The notes beneath the pieces are model-generated. The model was not told where the DNA came from. It worked only from the letters and a program-made list of their open reading frames with translations, and did not search any database. DNA of 48,349 nucleotides from an uncultured Collinsella sp. (lineage in GTDB: Bacteria > Actinomycetota > Coriobacteriia > Coriobacteriales > Coriobacteriaceae): contig UQMM01000015.1 of assembly GCA_900542165.1 (NCBI GenBank), forward strand, positions 1 to 48,349. The letters are read 5' to 3'. Both the position numbers and the translations under genes were made by a program. Every line of letters begins with the position of its first letter. Position 1 is the first letter of the stretch. Positions 23,526-32,371 of the stretch are shown here, in pieces.

Positions 23526-24938
23526 TTATTTAGAATCCGAATCGTCCATGGAGCCGTCGATGCCGGTTTTGGTATCGTCGTCCGAGTTGGAGTCATCGTC
23601 CTTGGCGAAGGGATTCTTGAAGAAGCCCGTGGCATCGGGTTGCAAACCCGAGAGCTTGATCCAGGGATTATCGAACTCGGGCTTAGGCATCGCCTTGGCC
23701 TCGGGCGCAGTCTCGTTGCCGATGAGCTCGGACTCGTAGATGAAGGTGTCGTCGCCGAGCGCGTCGTAGGCGGCGACCGGGTTGCCATCGGCATCGCGGT
23801 ACGGCGTGCCCTTAAACACGGCGCCGTCATAGGCCACAAGCTGACGGCCGGTCTCATTCTCGAAGTAGTACACGAAGATACCCTTAAGGGCCGCACAAAG
23901 CGGGATGGCAATAATCATGCCGATGGGGCCCATGAGTGCCGAGCCGATAACGAGCGCCGTGAGGCTCATGATGGGATGCACCTGCACCGAGCTCTGCATA
24001 ACCTTAGGGGAAATCACGTTATCGGTGACGTTTTGCGCGACCATCGTCACGATGAGCGTCCATAACGCCAGCATGGGGCTGAACATGAAACCGAGCACTG
24101 TGGCGATTGCTGCGCTCACCCAAGGACCGACGACCGGAACCAAATGCATGATGCCGGTAAAGATAGCCATGAGCGCCGCATACGGATGGCCGATGATCAT
24201 AAAACCGATAAAGGCGAGGAAACCACCGCAGATGGACGTCACGACCATACCGCGCATATAGCCGCCGACAGAGCGAGAAAGGATGGCGACCATAAAGCGG
24301 TACGAGGTCTCCTTCTCCTGACCGATGATGGTGCAAATCTCGTGGTGCATGCGAGGGTAGTCGCAGGCCATCCAGTATGCAAGCACCAGACCAAGGAAGA
24401 TCACGAACAACTGCGAGGCCGTATTGGTGATGAGCGGGAACACGCCGCGGCCAAGCTCGGCAGCGATCTGAGACACATACTTCGATGCCACGGCAACCAG
24501 GGACGAAAGATTATCGTCCAAATACTCCTTGAGCGGCGTGTTGTTGAGCGTCTTGGCATGCGAGATCATCTCATTGAGATCGCCACCCGCAACACGAAGC
24601 TGCTCGGGCAGGCGGCTCAGGACTTCCATGATCTGACCAAAGAGAATCGGCGACAAGATGCAAACGACACCGACGAGCACGGCAACAACAACAATAAGCG
24701 CGATAAGCGAACCGATGCCGCGATTCACGCCATGGTGCTCGAGCCAGTTGGTGATCGGGGACATCACAAAAGCAATGATGGAGCCGACTGCCAAAAACTC
24801 GATAACCGGTGCCAGGATGCCCATAAGGTTAAAGATGACAGCAGCAATAACAATGCAGCCGACAACAGCCCAAATGCGCAGCGTCAGAATGCGGGTGTCG
24901 CGCAGCACGCGATCGGTTTGTTGAGGGTGCTCACTCAT
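23526..24938 (-). CDS. AI-2E family transporter / PerM-like membrane protein
   Basis: A 470-residue polytopic membrane protein of the AI-2E_transport (PerM/YdiK) family, with about 8 hydrophobic spans in residues 20-365. The central loop (about 110-180) is amphipathic, and GIMHLVPVVGPWVSAAIA and NVISPKVMQSSVQVHP are the family signatures. Substrates in this family vary (autoinducer-2, Na+/H+, or unknown). A hydrophilic acidic tail of about 95 residues ends with Asp/Ser runs. Its ATG overlaps the sigma-factor stop by 4 bp, so it is in the same operon. Confidence 0.87.
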   Translation of the reverse strand: MSEHPQQTDRVLRDTRILTLRIWAVVGCIVIAAVIFNLMGILAPVIEFLAVGSIIAFVMSPITNWLEHHGVNRGIGSLIALIVVVAVLVGVVCILSPILFGQIMEVLSRLPEQLRVAGGDLNEMISHAKTLNNTPLKEYLDDNLSSLVAVASKYVSQIAAELGRGVFPLITNTASQLFVIFLGLVLAYWMACDYPRMHHEICTIIGQEKETSYRFMVAILSRSVGGYMRGMVVTSICGGFLAFIGFMIIGHPYAALMAIFTGIMHLVPVVGPWVSAAIATVLGFMFSPMLALWTLIVTMVAQNVTDNVISPKVMQSSVQVHPIMSLTALVIGSALMGPIGMIIAIPLCAALKGIFVYYFENETGRQLVAYDGAVFKGTPYRDADGNPVAAYDALGDDTFIYESELIGNETAPEAKAMPKPEFDNPWIKLSGLQPDATGFFKNPFAKDDDSNSDDDTKTGIDGSMDDSDSK

Positions 24939-25726
24939 GAACGAACCATCACTCCGTCGGGGTCGATCTTGTCCTGAATCTTCTTAAGCGTGCGGCGCAG
25001 CAGACGCGAAACCTGCACCTGAGAAATACCCAGCTTCTTGGCGATCTCGATCTGGGTCATGCCCTTCACGAAGCGCAGCTCGATAACCTCGCGCTCGCGC
25101 GGCGAAAAATCGCGGATGGCTTCCTCGATCACCAGGCGGTCATCGGTAAAGTCGAGCTCGTTGTCATCGTCGGCGTAACGGTCGAGAATCGAGGGCGCAT
25201 CGTCGGAATCGGACGCACCAGGAGCCTCGATGGGCACCGAGGTATAGGCCGAAGACGATTCCATAGCCTCGAGGACCTCATCGACAGTCACATCTAGATA
25301 CTCAGCGATCTCCTCAACCTTGGGCGAACGCTGTAGCTCGTTGGTAAGTTTGTCAGTAGCCTGGTTGACCTTGGCCGAGAGCTCCTGCAGACGACGCGGT
25401 ACGCGCACACTCCAGCCCTTATCGCGGAAATGGCGTTTGATCTCGCCCAGGATAGTGGGTGTCGCAAACGTCGTGAACTCGAGTCCGCGCTCGGGGTCAA
25501 AACGGTCGATAGCCTTGAGCAGACCCAGATAGCCAACCTGCATCAGGTCGTCGAGCGGCTCGCCGCGATTCTTAAATTTATTGGCAAGAAACCTTACCAG
25601 GTTCATATGGGACATGACGAGCTGCTCGCGGGCGTCCGGATCACCAGTCTCCTTGTAGCGACGAAACAGCTCGCGGGTTTTCTCCTTGTCCCAAGCGGTC
25701 TTGCCGCTCCGGGAACGTTCGGTCAT
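24935..25726 (-). CDS. SigB/SigF/SigG-type alternative RNA polymerase sigma factor
   Basis: A 263-residue group 3 sigma factor: region 2 (HMNLVRFLANKFKNRGEPLDDLMQVGYLGLLKAIDRFDP, then FTTFATPTILGEIKRHFRDKGW), region 3 (RVPRRLQELSAKVNQA) and region 4 with helix-turn-helix MTQIEIAKKLGISQVQVSRLL. Such factors direct stress or developmental genes and are usually held by an RsbW/SpoIIAB anti-sigma factor. The gene directly follows an RsbW-like gene (1-bp gap), fitting that role. An acidic insert (ASDSDDAPSILDRYADDDNE) lies between regions 3 and 4. Confidence 0.93.
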   Translation of the reverse strand: MTERSRSGKTAWDKEKTRELFRRYKETGDPDAREQLVMSHMNLVRFLANKFKNRGEPLDDLMQVGYLGLLKAIDRFDPERGLEFTTFATPTILGEIKRHFRDKGWSVRVPRRLQELSAKVNQATDKLTNELQRSPKVEEIAEYLDVTVDEVLEAMESSSAYTSVPIEAPGASDSDDAPSILDRYADDDNELDFTDDRLVIEEAIRDFSPREREVIELRFVKGMTQIEIAKKLGISQVQVSRLLRRTLKKIQDKIDPDGVMVRS

Positions 25727-25727
25727 A

Positions 25728-26105
25728 TTAGATATCCGCCTTGAGGTCGAGGGAAAGCGTCAGGGGCGCCGCAGTCTTTTCGTAGGAGTCGCACACGCTC
25801 GCCAAAATAAGCTCGGCATAAACAGTAGCCTGGTCATCCTCGTCGACGGTGGCCTGATCGCCAAAGGTAAAGGTCATGCCAACGTGAGATTCATCGACAT
25901 CGAATTTGATTGAGATGTCGTCGGAATCAACAGCCGTGCAGCCAAAGATAAAGGCTTCCTCGGCAGCCATGCGGATGTCCTCGATGCGATCGACAGACAT
26001 GGAACACAGGGCACCAACGTTGGCTGCCGTCATGCGCACAAGGCGAGCGAGACGCGGGTCGCCGGCAACGGTCAGCGTGATGGGGCAGGTTGCTTCGCTA
26101 CTCAT
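25728..26105 (-). CDS. Degenerate RsbW/SpoIIAB-like anti-sigma protein
   Basis: A 125-residue protein. PRLARLVRMTAANVG, then SVDRIEDIRMAAEEA aligns with the RsbW stretch IIRLTLSG...DEIEDLKIAVSEA. In RsbW this leads into the N-box EACTNAVQHAY, which binds Mg-ATP; here it reads EAFIFGCTAVD, without the Asn. The later glycine-rich G2 box (GGLGLYL) is also absent. It therefore probably binds the sigma factor encoded next without kinase activity, or has another role. The ATG at 26105 has GAGGAG 7 nt upstream. No rsbV-like gene is present in the window. Confidence 0.72.
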   Translation of the reverse strand: MSSEATCPITLTVAGDPRLARLVRMTAANVGALCSMSVDRIEDIRMAAEEAFIFGCTAVDSDDISIKFDVDESHVGMTFTFGDQATVDEDDQATVYAELILASVCDSYEKTAAPLTLSLDLKADI

Positions 26106-26685
26106 CGCAGGACTCCTCAGAGGTCTCGGAGGGCATGTAGGTGTAATACTGGGCCGCTTTAACAGCTGGATTCTGGCCATCATCGTCACCAGCAGCGTCA
26201 TCGTCCTCGTCAATTAGGACGCGCTCGGTAGGCCGCTCTGCCTCCGCAGCAGCAGCGGCGAGCTTGCGCTCGGTGTCAGCTGCAGGAGCCTTCACCTTGT
26301 TAAAGAGTTTCTGCACGGCACCTGCCGCAGAATCAGTCACGCTCGACACAGCATTGCTGGCCTCGGCCATACTGCCCGTAACCTCGGAGATGTCGCGAAC
26401 GACGGCCTCAACCTCAACGAGGTTGGACGTCAGAGCGTCAACGGCGGTCTTGCTCGACTTGAGCAGCGGCTCCACCTGGGCAAGTGCCGGCGTGAGTTCG
26501 TCAACAGCACCATCGAGCTTTGCCACCACGGGCTGTGCCTCAGCAATCGTATTGTTGAGGTCGGTCACCGTCTTGTCGAGCGAATCGACAACGGTGCGGG
26601 TTTTGCGCAGGGTAAGCGCGAGCTCAACGATGGCCCACACGCCGGCAACGGCGAGTAGCAGCAGGGCGATTTGAATGGGACTCAT
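26098..26685 (-). CDS. DUF948-like membrane-anchored coiled-coil protein
   Basis: A 195-residue protein: an N-terminal membrane helix (SPIQIALLLLAVAGVWAIVELAL), a long heptad-like helical region (about 28-125), then an Ala/Glu linker and an acidic tail. This matches DUF948 (YtxG-like) proteins, which in Bacillus are stress-induced. The ATG at 26685 has GGGAGG upstream. It overlaps the RsbW-like gene by 8 bp and is the first gene of the sigma-factor operon, so it may be part of the same stress module. Confidence 0.78.
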   Translation of the reverse strand: MSPIQIALLLLAVAGVWAIVELALTLRKTRTVVDSLDKTVTDLNNTIAEAQPVVAKLDGAVDELTPALAQVEPLLKSSKTAVDALTSNLVEVEAVVRDISEVTGSMAEASNAVSSVTDSAAGAVQKLFNKVKAPAADTERKLAAAAAEAERPTERVLIDEDDDAAGDDDGQNPAVKAAQYYTYMPSETSEESCDE

Positions 26686-26785
26686 ACAAGCCTCCCGGAA
26701 GAATCGAAATACAGACGTTTTCCATGGTACCCCAAAGGGGACCGAACATGCTAAGAGCAGCAACGTGGGACAAAATTATCAGCAG

Positions 26786-28141
26786 CTACTTCGGTGCATT
26801 CCCGCTGCGGTCGCGTTCGCTTTGCTCTACGCGCCATTCTTCCCAACCACGGCCGGCAGGCTGCCAAAATGCACCGCGTTCTAAGCCTTCGGGTAAATAG
26901 CGTTGGTCGACCCAGCCTTCGGGATAATCGTGCGGATACTTATACACACCGTATTCATCGCTGCCCGGGCGATGGCGATCGCGCAGATAACTCGGCACCT
27001 CGCGAAGCCCACTAGAGTGGATATCGGCCAGCGCCGCATCGATCGAAACCTCACACGCGTTGGATTTAGGCGCCAAGCACACATAGAGTGCAGCCTGAGC
27101 CAGGTTAATGCGGCACTCGGGATAGCCAATGACCTCGGCAGACTTAAACGCGGCATGTGCCACCAAAAGCGCCTGCGGGTCGGCGTTGCCGACGTCCTCA
27201 GAAGCATGAATCATAATGCGACGGGCGATAAACTTAGGATCCTCCCCTGCATCGATCATGCGCGCAAGCCAGTAGACCGTGGCATCGGGGTCGCTACCGC
27301 GCATGGACTTAATGAACGCACTGATGATGTCGTAGTGCATGTCGCCGTTTTTGTCATACGTAAAACCGCGACGCGGGTTGGCAATCTTTACGTCATCCAC
27401 GGTGATGGGATAACGCTCCCCCGCCGCCGGCGCTGGCGTCCCTTCGGTATCGGGACGCGTGACGGCAATCTCGCTCGCCAGCTCAAGTGTCGTCAGGGCC
27501 GAGCGTGCATCACCCGCTGCCAGCGTGCAAATGGTCTTGACCGTATCATCATCGGCCGAGAATTTGCCGTTCAGGCCCTGAGGTGCCTCGAGCGCACGCT
27601 CGATAAGCATGGCGATATCCTCGTCCTTTAAATGCTCAAGCTCCACGACTCGACCACGTGAGAGCAGCGCCGAGTTGACCTCGAAGTACGGATTCTCCGT
27701 CGTAGCGCCAATCATAATGACGGTACGGTTCTCAACTGCATGTAGCAGGGCATCCTGCTGCGACTTAGAAAAGCGGTGAATCTCATCGATGAATAGAATG
27801 GTACGGCGGTCGTACGTATTCAGGCGCGTCTTGGCCTCGTCAATCACGCGACGCAAGTCCTTTACGGTGCCCGTCACGGCGCTGACCTCGACAAACTCGC
27901 TCTTTGTATGGTTGGCGATAATGTGGGCCAGCGTCGTCTTACCCGTACCGGCTGGCCCGTACAGAATCACGCTCGAAAGCACGTCGTGCTCGATCGCGGC
28001 ACGCAACCATGAGCCCTTACCGACGGCCTTTTGCTGGCCCACGTACTCGTCGAGCGAATTGGGTCGCATGCGCACCGCGAGCGGCGCATTTTTAAAGGAA
28101 CGCTCGCGCGTCGAGGCAGAAAAAAGGTCGTCCATAGCCAT
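26786..28141 (-). CDS. rarA: Replication-associated recombination protein RarA (MgsA) ATPase
   Basis: A clamp-loader-like AAA+ ATPase acting at stalled replication forks. The 451-residue protein has RMRPNSLDEYVGQQ, Walker A YGPAGTGKTTLA, Walker B ILFIDEIHRF, sensor 1 IGATTENPYFEVN, SRGRV, and the C-terminal tetramerisation part (DPDATVYWLARMIDAGEDP, ARRIMIHASEDVGNADP). Start choice is uncertain: ATGs at 28150, 28141 and 28135 are in frame and none has a strong ribosome-binding site. It stands alone between dgt and the DUF948 operon. Confidence 0.94.
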   Translation of the reverse strand: MAMDDLFSASTRERSFKNAPLAVRMRPNSLDEYVGQQKAVGKGSWLRAAIEHDVLSSVILYGPAGTGKTTLAHIIANHTKSEFVEVSAVTGTVKDLRRVIDEAKTRLNTYDRRTILFIDEIHRFSKSQQDALLHAVENRTVIMIGATTENPYFEVNSALLSRGRVVELEHLKDEDIAMLIERALEAPQGLNGKFSADDDTVKTICTLAAGDARSALTTLELASEIAVTRPDTEGTPAPAAGERYPITVDDVKIANPRRGFTYDKNGDMHYDIISAFIKSMRGSDPDATVYWLARMIDAGEDPKFIARRIMIHASEDVGNADPQALLVAHAAFKSAEVIGYPECRINLAQAALYVCLAPKSNACEVSIDAALADIHSSGLREVPSYLRDRHRPGSDEYGVYKYPHDYPEGWVDQRYLPEGLERGAFWQPAGRGWEEWRVEQSERDRSGNAPK

Positions 28142-28196
28142 CCCGTGCATCAATCAAAAACGTTTTCAACTAACCAGTATACCGAAAGGATACGAA

Positions 28197-29444
28197 CTAC
28201 CGTTCGTTAATATAGGTACGATGCGGAAACTTTAGACCCGGGAACAGCTTGCTCGTCAGTTCGCAGAAATAACCGTCCGTCATGCTCGCAATGTAATCCA
28301 CGACCGCCTGGTCCTTATCGTTCTGCCAGGCATAGGCGCGATCGTAGTAGGAAAGCTGCTGCTCGATGCGAGAAATGTGGTGTTTAAAGATATACGAGGA
28401 CTCGTCACCTTCGTTTATATCCTGCAGGCAACGGTCGTAAAGCTTTTCGAAGGCTTCGCGCAGCTCCGCCTCGGAGTCGCCTTCGATACCGCCCTTGCTA
28501 TAGATCTTCTCGTAGTTCTCGCGCTTGGCACGGCGGATCTCCTCAAACAGGTCCTCGCTCATCTCGATGCGCGGCTTACCATAGCTATGCTCAACGATAT
28601 CGATGGAGGCATGCGTGAGGATCCAACTATTGTAGGCACCGCCCCGGCCATCATCAAAAGCGTCGGGCGAAAGCAGGCCCGCCGCGATCGCATCCTGACG
28701 GTCACGACCGACGTAGGCAAGGATATCCGAGATGCGGACCACACAGCCTTCGAGCGTCATGGGACGCAGGTGCTCAATAGCGCCATAGCCCGTGGCGATA
28801 CAGTCCTCAACCGTCTGATCGAACTGGTCAAAGGAGCCCATGTCCGAGAGCTCAAACACACGCTGCTCGTACTCGCCGTTATGGCATAGCACGCCGTCGA
28901 GCGTCTGGAGCGACACGTTGCGGCCGTACAGCGCGTCGAGCACGCGGACCGACTGCACGTTATGGAAAAAATAACGCCCCGTACGCTCATGATAGATATC
29001 GTTGAGGAAGCGCTCGCCCGCATGGCCAAAAGGCGTGTGTCCCAAGTCGTGGCCCAGGCCAATCGCCTCGATCAAATCGCAGTTGAGCCCCAGGGCGCGA
29101 CCGATATCGCGTGCAATGCGCGAGACAAGCTGCACATGCAGACCGCGGCGCGACAGGTCATCGTTACTGCGAAAGCTAAAGACCTGCGTTTTGCCTGCAT
29201 AACGCGTGTACGCCGGAAGATGAAGAATCTTTTCGGTGTCGCGCATAAACGCCGGACGCATAAGCGTGCCTTTGTCGGCGGCGCGATCAATACGACGAAT
29301 GACCTGGTAGCCGTTACAACGATACGGGTTGACATAGCCCGAAGCGCGATCGGCGGCAATGCGCTCGACAAGTTCGGGCGACAACGCCGAGGGAATACGG
29401 TCCATGCGCGCCTTAATGACGGCCGTTTCTTGATTAGTTGCCAT
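28197..29444 (-). CDS. dgt: dGTPase-like HD-domain deoxynucleoside triphosphohydrolase
   Basis: A 415-residue HD-superfamily phosphohydrolase that would hydrolyse dGTP or other dNTPs to the nucleoside and triphosphate. Motifs: RRGLHVQLVSRIARDIGRALGL, the HD core IGLGHDLGHTPFGHAGE, and the metal-ligand Asp in CVVRISDILAYVGRD. The ATG at 29444 has AAGGAG 7 nt upstream. In many Gram-positives dgt precedes dnaG-rpoD; here it follows a prepilin peptidase gene. Confidence 0.88.
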   Translation of the reverse strand: MATNQETAVIKARMDRIPSALSPELVERIAADRASGYVNPYRCNGYQVIRRIDRAADKGTLMRPAFMRDTEKILHLPAYTRYAGKTQVFSFRSNDDLSRRGLHVQLVSRIARDIGRALGLNCDLIEAIGLGHDLGHTPFGHAGERFLNDIYHERTGRYFFHNVQSVRVLDALYGRNVSLQTLDGVLCHNGEYEQRVFELSDMGSFDQFDQTVEDCIATGYGAIEHLRPMTLEGCVVRISDILAYVGRDRQDAIAAGLLSPDAFDDGRGGAYNSWILTHASIDIVEHSYGKPRIEMSEDLFEEIRRAKRENYEKIYSKGGIEGDSEAELREAFEKLYDRCLQDINEGDESSYIFKHHISRIEQQLSYYDRAYAWQNDKDQAVVDYIASMTDGYFCELTSKLFPGLKFPHRTYINER

Positions 29445-29475
29445 GGCATGCTCCTTAAGAAGGATGCGCAATCGG

Positions 29476-29898
29476 TTACAAAGTGCAGCCCACAACCTCG
29501 ATTATGGCAAAAATCGGCACCAAAAACGGGAGCAATGGCAGGGAGCGCGATTTTGTGATGACGCAGGAGAGGGCAAGGACCAGGAGCGCGACGGCAAATG
29601 CCACGATGCCACCCATAGGGTCGAGCGTGCAAAGCGCGAAGAGTGCTTTGGCGTCCCCCATGCCAATGCCCGAGGTTTGGCGAAAACGACGCCAGAGGGA
29701 CTCAGTCAGAACAAGGGCAAGGTAGACGATGACCGCAAGACCGGCATGGTCAAGCGCCGTGTTAACGCCTTTGTCGAGCCAAACGCCCACTAACGCCGTC
29801 ACCGCACACGCACCGGCAAGCTCATTGGGAAAACGTCGCTGACGGGCATCAATCGCCGCGCCGGCAAAGATGCAAATCCAAAACGGGATATAAAACAT
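29476..29898 (-). CDS. Minimal A24-family prepilin peptidase (TadV/CpaA-like)
   Basis: A 140-residue membrane protein of about four hydrophobic spans with both catalytic Asp motifs of type IV prepilin peptidases: AAIDARQRRFPNE near the N-terminus and GIGMGDAKAL (GxGD). It lacks the N-terminal methyltransferase domain of PilD, as in TadV/CpaA. The ATG at 29898 has GAGGAGG upstream. No pilin or secretion ATPase gene lies in the window, so its substrates must be encoded elsewhere. Confidence 0.85.
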   Translation of the reverse strand: MFYIPFWICIFAGAAIDARQRRFPNELAGACAVTALVGVWLDKGVNTALDHAGLAVIVYLALVLTESLWRRFRQTSGIGMGDAKALFALCTLDPMGGIVAFAVALLVLALSCVITKSRSLPLLPFLVPIFAIIEVVGCTL

Positions 29899-29922
29899 CG
29901 AGTACCTCCTCGAGCTGCATCG

Positions 29923-29970
29923 CAAAAGCAAAAACCACCACAAAGGTGCCTGTCCCCTTTGCGGTGGTTT
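29923..29970 (-). terminator. Terminator of the glycosyltransferase gene (GGGGACAG-type palindrome)
   Basis: A 15-bp stem with one mismatch (arms 29932-29946 and 29956-29970) and a 9-nt loop, followed on the minus strand by a T-rich tail TTTTGCTTTTG. It starts 10 nt after the glycosyltransferase stop. The core AAAGGGGACAGGCACCTTTGTGG (split here as AAAGGGGACAG and CACCTTTGTGG) recurs almost identically at 37576-37615. Confidence 0.85.
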
Positions 29971-29979
29971 TGGTGGTGG

Positions 29980-31275
29980 TTATTTGGCGCCTTGCATGAC
30001 CTCGTCGAGGGTGACGTTTACGGCATGCTGGGTAGGAACCCAGTCGACCTTCAGGAACAGCGCGGCCACCGTGATGGGGATATAGCTGAACATAAAGATC
30101 GGGAAGGTAAACAGGTTAGTCACCAGACGCCACTTTTGCGCGCAGTGAATGTGCTTGTACTCAAAGATAGTCGTGAGCAGCGCCAGGATAAAGAAGGTCT
30201 GATACATCATGGCGAAGGTCATAATGAGCGAAGCGGCGCACGCCTGCATCTCGACTTCGGTAGCCAAGAAACCATGCGAAAGGCCACCCACAATCAAGAA
30301 CGTCGCATTAGCGAGCATCGAGATCAGCGATAGCAGCATACCCGGGGCGATCGTCATGAACATGTCGTAGGCGGCAAAGCGATGATAGCGGAACGTCGAC
30401 TTGACCAGATGCTTGCCGTAGGTAAAGAACACCTGGTAAAAGCCCTTGGTCCAGCGCATACGCTGCTTCCAGGATGCCTTGAACGTCACGGGTTGCTCGT
30501 CAAAGAACTCCGCCGGCGCATAGCCAATGCGAATACCGTGAATAGCGCAGAACGTAGTGAACTGAATGTCCTCGGTCAGCGTGTGGAACTGCCAGCCGTG
30601 CATGCCCTCAATAACACTGGCGGAGATGAGGTAGCCCGAACCCGAGACGGCGCAAGACGTCTTACAGATATTACGCGCGTTGTTGAGAAAGCGCGCCTCG
30701 CGCAGGTACCAAGTAGCATTAGCTGCCGAGATCCACGAGCTGCCAAAATTCTTGGAGTTGCGATAGCTCGTGACCACATGGAATCCCTGGTCAAAGGCAT
30801 CGTTCATCTTGGACACGTAATCGCGGGAGATAACGTTATCGGCATCGAAGATAAAGTAGCCTTCAAACGTGTCGGGATACTCGTTAAGGATGCGGTCGAA
30901 GCCAAAGTCCATGACCCAGCTCTTACCCTTACGGGCAAGATCATTGCGCTCGTAAACAATGGCACCTGCCTCGCGCGCGAGCTGTGCGGTGTTGTCGGTG
31001 CAGGCGTCGGCAACCACGAAGACCTCGATAAGCTCGGACGGATAGTCCTGGTCCTTGATGGAGCGTACGAGATTGGCAATTACGGCTTCCTCGTTATGCG
31101 CAGCAATGAAGAAGGCATAGCGGTGAAGTTTTTTGGCCTTGGGAGGCGCGACCTCGCCACGAAGAGCGCCAATGACAAAGAAGACCACCTGGTACAGAAA
31201 GCAGACCGTGAGCAGCGTGACAACAATCTGGTTGAAGATCACGATGGGTGTGTTGGTTTGTAAAAAGGCGAGCAT
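29980..31275 (-). CDS. Membrane glycosyltransferase, family GT2 (processive-synthase type)
   Basis: A 431-residue membrane enzyme that transfers sugars from a nucleotide donor, probably building a surface polysaccharide. An N-terminal membrane helix (about 10-37) precedes a GT-A domain with AAHNEEAVIANLV, VVADACTDNT, the metal-binding FDADN, LTEDIQF and QRMRWTKG (the Q-x-x-R-W motif of processive synthases). About four membrane spans follow (residues 305-420). The ATG has GGGAG upstream. It is monocistronic between two terminators or promoters. The polymer made cannot be named from sequence. Confidence 0.88.
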   Translation of the reverse strand: MLAFLQTNTPIVIFNQIVVTLLTVCFLYQVVFFVIGALRGEVAPPKAKKLHRYAFFIAAHNEEAVIANLVRSIKDQDYPSELIEVFVVADACTDNTAQLAREAGAIVYERNDLARKGKSWVMDFGFDRILNEYPDTFEGYFIFDADNVISRDYVSKMNDAFDQGFHVVTSYRNSKNFGSSWISAANATWYLREARFLNNARNICKTSCAVSGSGYLISASVIEGMHGWQFHTLTEDIQFTTFCAIHGIRIGYAPAEFFDEQPVTFKASWKQRMRWTKGFYQVFFTYGKHLVKSTFRYHRFAAYDMFMTIAPGMLLSLISMLANATFLIVGGLSHGFLATEVEMQACAASLIMTFAMMYQTFFILALLTTIFEYKHIHCAQKWRLVTNLFTFPIFMFSYIPITVAALFLKVDWVPTQHAVNVTLDEVMQGAK

Positions 31276-31312
31276 GCAGGCTCCCGAGAACGCGTTACGT
31301 AAACAACCGTAT

Positions 31313-31339
31313 ATCTTACCGCAGGCTTACCGAGTTCAA
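31313..31339 (-). promoter_or_regulatory. Possible promoter of the GT2 gene
   Basis: On the minus strand TTGAAC (31339-31334) and TAAGAT (31318-31313) are 15 bp apart, upstream of the GT2 ribosome-binding site. The spacing is short, so the call is weak. Confidence 0.3.
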
Positions 31340-31357
31340 GAAACCACCTAATACTGG

Positions 31358-32371
31358 CTAGGCTTCGAGCAGACCGAGCTGCGGAACGATTTCGTCGCCG
31401 GCAGCGGTGCGGCCAAGCGAGCGCGGGGCCAGGTCGTCAAGAACCGCGGCGAGATCCCACGGCAACTCGTCGCGGCACTCAATGCGCTCCCCCGTCACGG
31501 GATGGTCGAATGCAACACGCCAGGAATGAAGAAATTGCCTGGTCAGACCCTGATCGGCGCGTGCATCGCACTTGCCGTAGAGCGGATCGCCCACGCAGGC
31601 GTGGTTGATATGGCGCATATGCACGCGAATCTGATGTGTGCGGCCCGTAAACAGGTGGCACTCGACGAGCGTATAGCCGTCGTCAAAACGCGTGGAATCG
31701 AAGCGCTCGAGCACCTTGAAGGTCGTAATGGCCTGACGGGCAAAGGGGTCGTCCGAAACCGCCATCTTGACGCGGTCGCGCGTGGAACGGGCAATACCGG
31801 TATTGATGGTGCCCTCGTCCATGGCGATGTGCCCGTGGACAAGCGTGATATAGCGACGATCGAGCGTGCGCGTGCGGATAAGATTTTGAAGCGCGCGCTG
31901 GGTGTCGTCGTCTTTTGCCGCGAGCATAAGGCCCGAGGTATCGCGATCCAGGCGATGCACGATGCCGGGTCGGTCCTCACCCTGCACGGTGCCCAGATGG
32001 TCGATACCGCAGTGATAGACCAGGGCATTCGCGAGCGTACCGCTCTCATGACCATGCGCAGGATGGCACACCAGGCCGCGCTGCTTGGAGAGCACAATGA
32101 GATAATCGTCCTCATAGCGAATGTCGAGCGGGATGGCCTCGGGAATCACATCGGTGGGATCGTGCGGCTCGGGCAAATCGACCGAAATACGGTCGCCGGC
32201 TCGCACGGCGTACTTTTTGGACAGGCAGGTCTCGCCATTGACAGCGACGGCGCCGCCCTCGATCAGATGCGCACAGGCAGAACGCGTAGGACAGCCGTCA
32301 TTGACGCCCAGATAAGCGTCAAGACGCTGACCGGCGGCATCGTCGGCAACAAGAATATGGATGTCGGCCAT
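31358..32371 (-). CDS. RluA/RluD-family 23S rRNA pseudouridine synthase
   Basis: A 337-residue pseudouridine synthase. An S4-like N-terminal domain (RLDAYLGVNDGCPTRS) precedes the catalytic domain with GIVHRLDRDTSGLML, whose Asp is the nucleophile, and LFTGRTHQIRVHM. RluD modifies 23S rRNA helix 69; exact target positions here are inferred. Its ATG shares one base with the lspA stop (TAATG), and the lspA-rluD pair is a standard order in Gram-positive bacteria. Confidence 0.93.
   Translation of the reverse strand: MADIHILVADDAAGQRLDAYLGVNDGCPTRSACAHLIEGGAVAVNGETCLSKKYAVRAGDRISVDLPEPHDPTDVIPEAIPLDIRYEDDYLIVLSKQRGLVCHPAHGHESGTLANALVYHCGIDHLGTVQGEDRPGIVHRLDRDTSGLMLAAKDDDTQRALQNLIRTRTLDRRYITLVHGHIAMDEGTINTGIARSTRDRVKMAVSDDPFARQAITTFKVLERFDSTRFDDGYTLVECHLFTGRTHQIRVHMRHINHACVGDPLYGKCDARADQGLTRQFLHSWRVAFDHPVTGERIECRDELPWDLAAVLDDLAPRSLGRTAAGDEIVPQLGLLEA

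Noticed and set aside
26709..26745. Possible SigB-type promoter (GTTC...GGGTAC) before the DUF948-sigma operon
   Set aside because: The -10-like GGGTAC is suggestive of autoregulation, but the only -35-like sequence is 9 bp away instead of 13-14, and the GGGTAC is half of a GGTCCCC/GGGGTACC palindrome.
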